The position numbers and the translations under genes were made by a program. From assembly GCA_900088475.1 (NCBI GenBank), contig FLMG01002522.1:119514-163653 (forward strand): a stretch of 44,140 bases of DNA, written 5' to 3'. The DNA is from Hyphochytrium catenoides (taxonomy: Eukaryota > Sar > Hyphochytriomycetes > Hyphochytriales > Hyphochytriaceae). This document shows, one piece after another, positions 23,557 through 33,888 of the stretch (position 1 is the stretch's first letter; every line of letters begins with the position of its first letter). The notes below the pieces were generated by a model, which was given only the letters and a program-made list of their open reading frames with translations, was not told the origin of the DNA and did not search any database.

Positions 23557-24363
23557 TCTCACCTTCTTCTGCCAGACCTAGGTTCTCTACGGCTAGTGTT
23601 GCACAGGCTCTAAGAAAGCATGATCCGCTATACTCATGAAGAGGTACCTGGTTACTCTATCTACCAACACCACTAGTACAACGTCTGGCTGTCTCAGCTT
23701 TAGCAGCGCCTCATCATCTTTGTCAACCCAGCCAAATGCGAAGCTTCAGATTCCCGCGCAGCTTTCTGATTGACTTCTGAAGCTTGTTGGAAGGTTGACT
23801 TCAATGTACAGTAGTCCACACCATGTTCCTTGAGTTATTGTAGATTGATAATCTTTCTCATTTTGAACTCCCCTAGAGTCCAGGCGGAAAAACGGACAAC
23901 AATCTGACCAACTTCCTAATGACCTCCTGGGAAATATTTGCCAGAGACGGCTGGACGTTTGAGCAAAGGGAGGAATGAATGTATTACACCTCAGACGGAT
24001 ACCTTTAGCTGATTGAGTGAGAGTGAAGCTGGTGGAAGAGTTCTTGGAAGCCGTCTTGCGAGCTCTCGGCGTCTCCATTGCACAACTAGGGACCGTCATT
24101 GAGACATTGAGACACGCTGGGATGGGACGCTGGAGCCAAGACTAGATCTTATCTCTATCTCGCTGTAGATCAACCTGAGCTTCTCCCTGAGCTTCTGGAT
24201 TCTTGACGAGAGCAGGCCTCGATCATCGTCATTCATCCGTCTGTTTGCCGTCAGGTTTGCAAGTTCGAGGCTGCAAGCGTTCGGGTAACTTAGGACCTTG
24301 CCTATATTCAAAGCAGTAAATAGCGAAAGGGTTTAGAGAGGATCAGTCCACTGTGCGTGGACG
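23557..24363. other. Divergent intergenic region between NPRL2 and SAS6-like
   Basis: 807 bases between two outward-pointing starts. Enough space for both promoters, but part may hold a small minus-strand gene (separate entry, 23746-24311). No consensus E2F site seen here. Confidence 0.4.
23746..24311 (-). other. Candidate small minus-strand gene upstream of NPRL2
   Basis: Two overlapping open frames. The first (24311-24096) contains a helical stretch, LLSSRIQKLREKLRLIYSEI, that looks coding and ends in TGA. A second frame starts with ATG inside that stop region and continues to a good donor-like AAAG|GTATCC near 23998. Another coding-like stretch, VDKDDEALLKLRQPDVVLVV, follows near 23700-23640. 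I could not join them in phase, and no family is recognised. It may also be leader sequence of NPRL2. Confidence 0.22.
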
Positions 24364-26070
24364 ATGATACGACCGGCCTCCAAACTTCAGGTCGGGTTAG
24401 CGCACGCTGAGGTAGCGCTTGAGGGTAACGAGATGAACCAATCTCAAGAAGCATCGTCAATGGAGGAGCTAGATCCGAGTGTAGGTAAGCTATGTCACCC
24501 CTATGGATGGCCTTGCACCTCCAATACCTGCTGACGACAGCTGCAGTTGATGGCTATCGTGTCATCTATGATAGAGAAGTACCTGTGGAGTGTAGAGCGG
24601 AGGTAAGTGTTCAAGTACATTCACACAATGTTTGTGCTGCTAGTCACCCAAGATAATGCAGGAGTTGTCCGAAGCGGTTGGGTCGACGAGTTCCTATCGC
24701 TTCAAGATTCTTCTAGCGGTAAGGATGAAAGGACAATAAGGATGAAAGGACAATAAGGGTGAAAGGACAGACGGGTGACTATAACGCCCACTTGAACTGT
24801 CAGAGGGCTCATCCAGCTTTGACCATCGTCTATGTCTGTTTATCATGTCTTCAAGGTTTGCTTTCTTTCCACCTTTCCTTTCGATGAAGCCACTAGGCTG
24901 TCCCGTCACTCTCTTGGGCTTTCGTGAAGTCTTCCCGTCACCTCATGGTGCCGCGACCTCTACACTAACCCTCAACATCTAGAATATGCCACTCACATTG
25001 CTCTTCATCTCTTTGCCTTCATCCGCCACGTCAAAATAGGGAGATGACAACTATATTGAGGGAATGAAGATAGAGATCAGCAGTGAGGAAGATCTCTTCT
25101 TCCACGTTGTGATGGTCCTGGACAGCTCCAGCTTTCAGGAGCTCACTGAGGCGCAGAAGCTCAATGTCGAGTTTATCGAGTTTCCGAATGTCATCATTCA
25201 CATGCTCAACAACTGTATCAAAGACCCACAAAAGTTCGTCAATAACATTCGCCTCTCTCTCTGCGCTTCTTTCTCTTTTACACGCTCTACCTACCTCCTG
25301 TTCCCTAAACTTAGATCATCTATCTGTTCTTGGTCGAGCCACAAGGCTGAGAACGGCAATTATCTAGGGCTCGGCTGTGTTATGACGCTGGACAGCCATC
25401 TAAATTGAGTTCATAGTTTTCTTATCCTGTTTCTTCTGTCAGTTATCTAGCAGGTTTAGTCAAGGTTACCTCGGAGACTCATCGTTTGGAGCTAATCCAG
25501 GTGCTCGCCTTTATAACATCATCCTGTCAGCTGCCTTGTGACTCATGGTCCCTGCGCACTCCTCTTCGCGTTTCATTGTGTCCTACTCCCCTTGACTATG
25601 GCGTAGAACATGGGGATCAAGTTTGTGGAGCTGCTGTCCTTGACCTTTGTACACTCGGCAGATGAGGTTGTACGGCAACAGGTTACTTACAGATATAATG
25701 CCCTCAAAGCGCGAGTGTCAATCATGCAGGCCAGACTTCAGGTATCTCTCTCTATTGATGATACCTTTCGCCCAGTGCCGTCTGCCTTCCGCACCTTTAG
25801 ACATCGTTGTCTCATTCATCACCATCCTTGCATCTCGGCGGACAGGACATTAACAGTCTAGTCAAAGTGCGGAATCCTTCTCTTCTTCTTCAGGTAAGAA
25901 CGCATCGGTAGGTCCGCCATGGCAAACAGTCGTGATGCTGACATCTTATTTCTGCCCTCTCTCACATATCTATTGGTAAGTAGCTAGGAAAACCAAGTAC
26001 CCCTCAAACCTCTCGGGCCAAGAGCAGAATTCTTGACCACTCATTCTAGCTCGATGCCAGCACCTGTTGA
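24364..26070 (+). CDS. SAS6L: SAS-6 head-domain protein without coiled coil (SAS6-like)
   Basis: Eight exons: 24364-24484, 24547-24602, 24662-24718, 25040-25233, 25443-25500, 25607-25741, 25846-25893 and 26050-26070 (TGA). All are in phase; 229 aa. The middle matches the N-terminal globular head of SAS-6, the centriole cartwheel protein: VDGYRVIYDREVPVE, MKIEISSEEDLFFHVVMVLD, FQELTEAQKLNVEFIEFP, NVIIHMLNNCIK, then the buried strand KFVELLSLTFVHSADEVVRQQ and the start of a helix. Canonical SAS-6 continues into a long coiled coil; here the frame ends about 20 residues after the head. SAS6-like proteins of this kind are known from trypanosomes and apicomplexans, where they sit at the basal plate or apical complex rather than the cartwheel. 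The last exon is short and the least certain part. Its 3' end is about 30 bases from that of the convergent LRRC45. Confidence 0.82.
24721..24771 (+). repeat. Three tandem copies of a 17-base unit at a splice donor
   Basis: AAGGATGAAAGGACAAT occurs twice exactly and a third time with one or two changes. The array begins directly after the GT of the exon-3 donor of the SAS6-like gene, so the first unit supplies the donor's AAGG. Confidence 0.85.
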
Positions 26071-26100
26071 TGACAGTATATATTAGTTGGAGCTTTGCGG

Positions 26101-29100
26101 TCAGGCGCACCCGTCGTCGCATAAAGCTTCGCTTTCGCACTGCTTGGCACCTCTATCGTGCTCTTCTTCTTGTTCACTTTGTATGGAATATATTTCTTCG
26201 TCCTCCTCACACTGTGATGCCTTCTGGTCTTTTTCTGATGGATCTTTCCGCTGCGTCCTTTCCCCTCCATTTCGTCTCATGGAAGGAATAGTGAAGGAGT
26301 CCTCAATGCCCTTAGTAAGTTTCCTCTCTTCATCTGCAAAAGTCTCCTAGATTCATCGGTGTTATGAGATTACTGTTGACCTCTAACAAAGAGGGAGAAT
26401 AGAAACTTACCTGAATAAATCTAGAGAAGATAGTCTGAAGGCTGCTGATCCGTCGCTCGTGGAGGGCGCGGAGGTACTGATTCACCTTTCGCAACTCCCT
26501 AACCTCCAAATCCAGTTCCGAGACCCTGATTGAAAGAGGTTGTTATCATTCGCAATTGGTTGCGTGGAGCATTCGGTGGACTTTGAGTTGTTTCCACCTT
26601 TAAAGCAGGATATCGGCTCATCCTTACCTCTCATTTTGTTGCTCCAGTTGCTGGACTAACAACCGCTGTTCTGTCTCATGCTCTGAAGAAAGTCGATCAA
26701 CGTGTGCTTGTTGCAGGCGGAGCATTTCCTGCATCGCTGCCTCCTGCTTAGAAAGTTGTTCGGCGAGTCGCGTAATCTTCCTTTCGGCTGCTTCGAGGTC
26801 CGCCTTTTGCAAGCTTAGTTTCGCCTCAACCTCATATCGAGAGCTCACTGCTTGGGCAGCCTGCTGTTGATAAGTGGCAAGCTGCTTCTGGTGCTCTCTT
26901 TGCGAATTGACGAGCAGTTCTTGAAGTTGCGCGTATCGTGCAGTCTGTTCATCGCACCTCTGCTGCAGCTCGTTCCTACAATTTATAAGAGTTTTAGAAA
27001 AAACTTTAGGTTTGTTTTCCCACAAGACTTGCCGTCAATACGGAAGGGATCTTACCTTGCAACTCTCAGCTGCTCTAAGTTCGTGTCCATGTCCTGCTGA
27101 AGCTTCAGTAATCTCTCTTCGGACTCAACATGCTTTGTCAGCTGCATTTCCTCTCTTTCCTGTAGGCAAATAGGGGGTAACTAAGTGCTTGAGACAGTGG
27201 TTCTGGTAGTCTATGAAGGTTAGGATCACTACCTTTTCGGCACTGACTCTCTGCGCTGACAGACGTTCACGCAGCTCACTGTTGTCACGCTTAGCTACTG
27301 CCAGTTGCTCATTAAGCACCTGTTTCTCGCATAGTAACTCCTCAATCCTCTCTTCCTCCTTTCTTAACTGACTCTGACTAGCAGCAAGAGCATTGTTGTG
27401 TCTTGCTTGAAGATCCTCCACCATACTTTTATTGCGGGCTTTCAGAACTGTCATCTCTCCTTTCAGCCGCTGCACCTCTGTGTGATACTCGAGCTGTAGC
27501 GCCCTGTGAAGAAGTTATTTGGAGGTGGGAAGAAGGGCCAAAGGGATTACTGACGCAGCAGGAAACTCGGCCGAGAAACAAATATACATGATCTTTGAGG
27601 ACAGTCCGAGAAGTATCTATACAAGCGGACAGGAAAGGAAGCTCCTTACTCGACTGCCTTCTGGCGATAGGACATCTCGTCTGCCATCTGAGTCCTCTCA
27701 ATCACCATAGACGATATTTGTCTCTCTTTCTCTAAGACGACGCTCTGAAGGTGATTCGCTTCATCTTGTTTCTCCTGCCGCAAGTGGTAGAGCTGCCGCT
27801 CCAGCTTAGCTAATTCTTCTCTTGTCTGCTGCCGATGAGATTCAAACTCAGCAGCTTTCCGCTTTGCCAAAAGCTGAGTCAGTAATCTTAGATGAGGGAG
27901 TTTTGTCTCCTTTGTCGCACCTCATGAAGTTCGGTCCTATGATTGAGAGCTTCCTCCAAAAGCCTCACCCTGGCAAGAAGATCTTGCTTTTCAACCTCCA
28001 GAGACTTGACTTCGACATGGAGTTCCGGGACTCGTTTGGAGAGTTCAGCACAGAGTTCTGTCCGAGCCCGTAGTTCACTTTCGAGCTCAACCGCTCTAGA
28101 TGACGCCTGCCTAAGTTCGTCATTGAGTGTGTCCTTTGCAGCGGTATGCTTCCTTTTCTCGTCCACCAGCTCACTCTGTAAAACTGCAAGCTTCTTCTGT
28201 GCTTCAAAGAGCTGTTGGGATTGCTGACCCTCCTCCTTTGCATCTACATGTTGCAGTCAGCCTTCGCCAGGTGCTATGGCAATGCAGGAGGGATCACGTT
28301 AGTAGCCTGCAGTACCTCGTTGAAGCTCTAGGTCGGTCCTTCCTGAAGCCTTGTTTCTTGATAAGTAGAGCTCTACTTGCTCCAGCTGGTCATTTCTCCC
28401 TTGATTACCCATTAAACCCAGAAAGGTTAAGGTGCTGTTTATCTATAAACGGTATAGGGTGGGAGCAACACTACTCTTAGTTGGAGTAGGATTTGTATGA
28501 TAAGGAAAAAAAACCCTAGTGACCTGAAGCATGTCGACAAACGCCTCGACACCCTGATGTGTCAGCTCATTCCAGCTGAGATCTAGCTTCCGGAGTGTTG
28601 AGTTTGACCGCAAGGCGTCAGCTAATACAATTCCACCCTCGGTATTAATGGAATTGTTTCTGAGGTCGAGCTCAAGAAGAGTCTGACTGGCCTACGTTAC
28701 ATATTTGTTAGGGCCGAAGAGAGAATGCACAAAGGGGCCGAAGGGCTTGACCTACCCGTAGTGCTTCCGCCAATTCTACGATGGAGAAGTCAAACATGCC
28801 AATAGAGTTCCATTCAAGGCTAAGCTTTTCCACACAATCAACTGATTTGATTAGACCTGTAATGCTTTGAACTCCTTCTCCTCTTACACCGTTTCCCCTG
28901 AAATTCAAGCAGTATGGGCCCCGACCTCGTCCGGAGGCCACAGCAGCACCTAGTTGAGAGCATAAGGACTCTACTCGATCATCCCCAAGGAACTTGTCAC
29001 TGAAGTCAAAGTCACTCCGATCAACATCGAATAGTTCATGAGGTGATTGTCCGGAAGAAGCCCCTGAGCCTAATGAGCGTCCAGAACTGTGCTTGGCTGG

Positions 29101-29318
29101 AAGGTCCCGCCTGCGGCGTCTTCTAGCAATACTAGCCGGACTGTTCTTCACGGTATAACACACTAAGGGCTCCCTTTGGTCTCCTAATAAGAAGCCAAGT
29201 CAACCTAGATAGGCGCCATTCTTCACCCACCAAGCATGATCGAACCATATCACACACCTTGACCTTGTGCTGTACCCAGAGACAGGCTCTTATCGGGGCT
29301 ATCAAGCTTGAGAGACAT
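26101..29318 (-). CDS. LRRC45: LRRC45-like leucine-rich repeat and coiled-coil centrosomal protein
   Basis: Eleven minus-strand exons: 29318-29258, 29162-28756, 28691-28524, 28349-28316, 28243-27921, 27873-27650, 27503-27233, 27159-27056, 26975-26628, 26525-26411 and 26346-26101 (TGA). All are in phase; 766 aa. After a basic, low-complexity start come leucine-rich repeats of the ribonuclease-inhibitor type: LSLEWNSIGMFD, LLELDLRNNSINTEGG, LRKLDLSWNELTHQG. Residues ~215-680 are one long coiled coil (e.g. LEKERQISSMVIERTQM, LNEQLAVAKRDNSELRERL). Human LRRC45 (670 aa) has the same order and very similar repeats. That protein acts in centriole linking and at distal appendages and is needed for ciliogenesis. 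The acidic tail (about 75 aa, Glu-rich with several Cys) seems extra. Exon 4 (34 bases) is the weakest element. Confidence 0.86.
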
Positions 29319-30031
29319 GGAGCTCAACCAGAAAAAACTCAAAGCAACAGAACTGCTATCTAGGACTCTGCCAGCGTCAGCTTCCCACTTGTCAGTCGGA
29401 GTCTGCAAAATCTTCTTCTTGCTGTGGAGCTGCGTGGGCGCTGATTACTTTCTTGAGCTCTTTCCCGTCTGCTGGCTGCTGGCTTTTCTCAATGACGAGC
29501 TGGCCGTGTCGTTTCGATTCATTCCCCGACACCACCCACGCCTGAGGATCAGAATCTAGCTATTACATTTGGGATGGGTATGTCAGGTTGTGATTGTTCA
29601 CCCACTGAAATACCTTATACCTGTACAAGTTTTTTTAGAAAGGGTATCGTGTTCTTACGACTAAGGCGCTATTCCTACTGTAGCAATAATACGATCATGT
29701 CTTGAGAAAATTGCGCTTCTCAAACGAGAACCAGTTTGCGCAAACGAGAATCGTTTGGCGCTAATCTCGAAAAGCCGCGGAGACGTTTGGTTTCTCCAAA
29801 AAGTAAGTGCGGTGATCACGTGTACAGACCAATGTGTCTTCTCTAGAAGCGGAGGAGTAGTGTCGTCCCATATTTAACTTGGTATAACTAATAATAGAGC
29901 ACCTTCAAGAGCACCTCCGCCATTGCCGACAATCTCATCACTTCATAAACTCTTACCCATGTGTTGAGTCATTCTGTCAGCCGGCCGGCACATCGAGTCA
30001 CCAGCTTCCATCGAGCACCATAACTCTCAAC
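29319..30031. other. Divergent promoter region between LRRC45-like gene and unknown gene
   Basis: 713 bases between two outward-pointing starts. A plus-strand open frame (29308-29559) runs into it but overlaps the LRRC45 first exon antisense and looks like a shadow. The centre carries E2F-like palindromes (separate entry). CCGGCCGGC lies near 29983. Confidence 0.5.
29721..29761. promoter_or_regulatory. Cluster of E2F-like palindromic motifs in a shared promoter
   Basis: CAAACGAGAA appears twice (29721-29730 and 29741-29750). TTTGCGCAAA at 29735-29744 is a perfect palindrome. TTTGGCGC at 29754-29761 is an exact E2F consensus (TTTSGCGC). GCGCAAACG (29738) and CGTTTGGCGC (29752-29761) form a near-perfect inverted repeat around AGAAT. 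It sits between divergent starts, suggesting joint cell-cycle control of the two genes. No experiment supports this here. Confidence 0.45.
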
Positions 30032-31312
30032 ATGCACAGCCCGCGCCTCCAAGATTCAACTCAATACGGCGAGAGCATCTGGAGATGGAGAGAACGTAGG
30101 GCAGATCGGAGGACCTTGCCAATCCGTCATCAGCGCCCAAAAAACCATTTTAGGTCTTACTGGTGTGAGTCCACACGGCTATCGCCTCTAGGCAACCAGG
30201 GACCCGCGATGCAGCATCCCAGACTTTCAGGGCCATACCTTACCCTTCGATCGCCTGCAATTAAAAAGAGCCGCAGCTCAATCTCACATCGAGGATGGGC
30301 CAGAATGGTATTCTGGGCTCCAGAATGTGGGGCAAACTGGGTTGAGGTAGACGACGATGCGCCCCTAGTTGCTCCAAAAAACACAAAGGACATTGAACGA
30401 CTGCTGAGCACGCCCCCGAAGGGACTGCGAACCAAAGAATCTCGCTTGGAGGCTCCAGATCAAATCACACGCCCTCCAGAGTTAGCTGTGCTAGACTCAG
30501 AGGAGATGATTGATCAAACGTTTCTGACTAAAGTGCAGGAAATGACCTTGGAACTTATAAGACGAAGGTTCAAGCTTCAAAATGGTGTGTCCTGGTGCCT
30601 TTAATGCACTCCACTTCAAACACGATAGCAAGCCCACCTAGCAACCAGCTGCAACTAACCCATCCATTTTGTGTTTGTCAAATAGACGAAGTCCGCGATT
30701 GGTTCAAGGACATCCGATTCTTTCCTGAGGGTCAAGTGCAGGAGTCTGAAATCTACTCAGTGTTACTGCTGTTGGTTGAACATGCCTTTATTCAAGGGAG
30801 AGAATCCTGGACAACTGAGGACTGGTTCATCTACCTCAGCAAGCGTATCTCCTTCAGTCACAGCGCTCTTCTGGAGAAGGTGTCTTCCTCTTTGGCTTGC
30901 TCGGGTAGATAAACTTGTACTGTCATCGCTACAAGCTGACTGACGCAAATTGATGTTCCTACTACAGATAAGCATGACTCTCGGGTCAAGGTCATTCAGC
31001 AACTATGCACAGCCTTGCTTTTTCATGCAGTCCTCTGTGCTCAAACTGCTACTACCCCCGAAGCGTTACCTGATGGTTACTTGGGTGCAAACCCCTCCGA
31101 GCGCGAGCTTCCGCGCTGGAGACGGTACCAAGCGATAGCGTTAGGTAAAAAGGAGGCATTGTTGACAAAGAGCTCAATCTCGAAATCTGATTCTTCCTGA
31201 CCCCCTGTCTACAGCTTTAGTGCCGAGTGGAATTGGCCTCCTGGATCCTATTGTTCGGAAGGATCTCTTCTATCAACTTCAGAAAGACGAACAGGCCAGG
31301 AAGATGTTGTAA
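30032..31312 (+). CDS. Unknown protein in ciliary gene neighbourhood
   Basis: Four exons: 30032-30584, 30686-30904, 30968-31144 and 31215-31312 (TAA). All are in phase; 348 aa. The first 140 residues are basic and Pro/Arg-rich (IWRWRERRADRR; WARMVFWAPECG). From about residue 155 the protein turns helical and hydrophobic: MTLELIRRRFKLQN, EVRDWFKDIRFFPEG, EIYSVLLLLVEHAFIQG, WTTEDWFIYLSKRI, VIQQLCTALLFHAVLC, ending LLDPIVRKDLFYQLQKDEQ. No signal peptide, clear membrane segment or known motif is seen. Exon 1 contains a strong-looking GTGAGT near 30167, so a further intron inside it is possible. It is head-to-head with LRRC45 and 470 bases upstream of SPAG6 on the same strand. A ciliary or basal-body role is inferred only from these neighbours. 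Confidence 0.72.
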
Positions 31313-31781
31313 CCGCCCACCTAGCTGCTAACGGCCTTTTCCTTTTGGCTCTATGTTACACCTGGAGCGAAGTGATCCCATCATAAGTGTTCTTGTAATG
31401 TAACCAGTAAAACTCCGAATTTCAGAAACTGCAATGCTTAATGGAACTATGCTCTATCAACTACTAAATAGCGGATTCTCCGCGGGCAGTTTCGCGAGTG
31501 ATTTACATTTTGTTTGTCTGCTTTTGCTAATTCTAGCTGTGCTTGTCTTTGGCCCACTCCAGTCCTTTGACAGGACGGCGATTGCGGAAAACTCTGCCAC
31601 TAATCTGCATTGTGTTGAAGCTTTGTCTGGCGCCTTGTAGAGCTGAAAGCTTCTCGCATTGTCTTTACAGGAAGCATTTAATCTTCATTCCACAGCCGTA
31701 AGCGAGACCATCTGAGCACTTTTGGAAAGACTTTGGCAGAGCTTGGAGGGTTGGCTGACCGTCTTCCCATCCTGATAAACC
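31313..31781. other. Intergenic region upstream of SPAG6
   Basis: No coding exon seen. A site like TTTACAG|GAAGC near 31670 could end an intron in the SPAG6 leader. I looked for an X-box (RFX site), expected for ciliary genes in animals, and did not find one. Confidence 0.4.
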
Positions 31782-33565
31782 ATGAGCGGAGTGTCCGTTC
31801 TTCAGCACTTCGAAGCCTACCAAAAGGCTCGCGTCACCTTTGTTCAAGCGGTGGCGGAAGCTGCAAGCAGACCACAGAACATTGAGGTTATGCAAAATGC
31901 AGGTGTCATGCAGCTGCTCCGGCCTCTGCTCCTAGACAATGTAAGCTTCATCTCATGCCAAATTTTCTCTGCTATGTTCTGTTAAATCTCCGTCCAACCT
32001 GCTAGGTCCCAAGCATTCAACAATCAGCGGCTCTAGCTCTGGGCCGCCTAGCAAACTACAGCGACGATCTTGCTGAAGCGGTGGTTGGCAATGAGATTCT
32101 ACCGCAGCTAGTTTACTCATTGGCAGAACAGAATGTAAGTGCTGTTTTACATAGCAATACAGAAAGGCCCTTCGGAGTCTAATGAACGGCGTATCCCTTC
32201 TTATCATTGCGGATCCCTGGCGCTGTATATATCTCGGACTCTACAGAATGTGAGTGACCGCGGCCCTGGCGTCGGTCTCTACAGCAATCAGTGGTGTCTA
32301 ATGCAAGTGTCTATGTTTATTAGAGATTCTTTAAGAAGGCTGCAGCGTTCGTACTTCGGGCTGTGGCAAAGCATTCGCCTGAACTGGCTCAAGCTGTGGT
32401 AGACTCTGGAGCACTCGAAGCCCTTGTTCCTTGCCTGGAGGAGTTCGACCCCACGGTGAAGGAGTCTGCTGCGTGGGCTATCGGCTATATAGCTCAGCAC
32501 AACGGAGAGTTAGCTCAGCACGTTGTTGATGCTGGGACTGTACCTCTTTTAGTTCTTTGTTTGCAAGAACCGGAAATCGCTCTGAAGCGCATTAGTGCCT
32601 CTTGTATGAGTGACATCGCTAAGCACTCCCCCGAGCTCGCTCAGTCTATTGTAGACGCTGGAGCAGTGTCCTACCTTGCCCCTCTCATTGTACATCCTGA
32701 CGGAAAGCTGAAGCGGCAAGTGTGCTCGGCGTTGGCACAAATTGCTAAGCACTCTGTCGACTTGGCCGAGATGGTGGTAGAAGCCGAGATTTTCCCGAAC
32801 ATGCTGACCTGTCTCAAGGACTCAGACCCACATGTCAGCAAAAACGCAGCCACTTGCATACGCGAAATCGCGAAGCACACTCCAGAGCTTGCCAAGCTCA
32901 TTGTCAATGCTGGTGGTGCAGCTGCATTGGTGGACTTCGTTACAGAGGCAGAAGAGAGCACTAAGCTGCCTGGAATTATGGCATTAGGCTACATTGGTGC
33001 CTTTTCCGAGACCTTGGCCCTGGCCATCATTGTCTCTAAAGGCGTTGCTCCTTTGAAACAAGCTCTGATCAATGAAAAGGAAGACCATGTCAAGGCTGCT
33101 TCTGCGTGGTCTTTAGGACAGATCGGAAGGCACACTCCTGATCATGCTCGCGCTTTAGCGGAGGCAGATGTATTACGACATCTTCTGGCTGCCATGAAGG
33201 ACGAAGCCAGCAGTGAAGATCTGAAAACAAAGGCTAAGAGAGCGCTCAAAGCCGTTCTATCAAAGTGCACACACCTCCAAGCCCTACAACCTCTACTGAG
33301 AGAAGCTCCTCCTAAAGTCCAGAAGTACGTGCTCAAGCAGTTTGCAGCACTTCTGCCACAGGATTTGGAAGCGCGTCGGGCTTTCGTACAGAACGGAGGC
33401 CTTCAGTACCTTCAGGAGCTAGGAGAAACGGGTGGGGGCAAACTTGCAGAGTTCATTCAACAGATCAACAACTGCTATCCACCAGAGATCGTCCAGTACT
33501 ACTCGCCCAACTACTCGAAGACTTTGCTGGACAAGATCGACGAGTTTAAGCCTCAAGCCATCTAA
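31782..33565 (+). CDS. SPAG6: Sperm-associated antigen 6 / PF16, central-pair armadillo protein
   Basis: Three exons, 31782-31940, 32006-32134 and 32324-33565, are in phase and give 509 aa, the same length as the human protein. SPAG6/PF16 is a component of the C1 microtubule of the axonemal central pair and is needed for flagellar motility. The match is close throughout: VLQHFEAYQKARVTFVQAVA at the start, RPQNIEVMQNAGVMQLLR, then eight or so armadillo repeats with signature strings SIQQSAALALGRLANY, FVLRAVAKHSPELAQAVVD, CLQEPEIALKRISAS, KHSVDLAEMVVEAEIFP, ASAWSLGQIGRHTPDHARA, ending NNCYPPEIVQYYSPNYS. Codon use is ordinary and no residue block is missing. It is complete and convergent with the AIF1-like gene. 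Confidence 0.97.
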
Positions 33566-33888
33566 TCGATCCCAGAAGAGGGAGGGTACTTAGAGCCAAG
33601 CGGTCTCAAGTGAGCAAGACCGTGGATATAGCTATGTAGCTTTATGGAATGAGTGGAACTACGGGTGTATAATAAGGAACCAAATGAGTTAGCCATGATA
33701 GAGTTCCTCTTTGCTCCTCCTCTTCATCAATCGATCATTCCTCTGAGATATCGCTGTGAGACATCTCAGGCGCTGAAGGACGCACGGGGTTTGGGACACC
33801 TGAGGGCTGGTCACTCGACGTCTTCGACTATCTTCAAGCCATGGTCCCGACCTACTTTCCTATTGTTTCTTATTATCATAAAGTTGCC
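33566..33888. other. Short convergent 3' flanks
   Basis: 323 bases between the stops of SPAG6 and the AIF1-like gene. No exon or structured element seen. Confidence 0.5.

Noticed and set aside
28708-29163. Frame starting with GTG as the LRRC45 start
   Set aside because: An upstream exon with a true ATG at 29318 joins in phase through CCTTAG at 29163.
26101-29318. LRRC45-like coiled coil as the missing C-terminal half of the SAS6-like gene
   Set aside because: It lies on the opposite strand, has its own LRR N-terminus and ATG, and its exons join in phase without the SAS-6 head.
31434-31640. 68-codon plus frame before SPAG6 as an extra 5' exon
   Set aside because: SPAG6 is already full length from the ATG at 31782 and this frame has no family resemblance.
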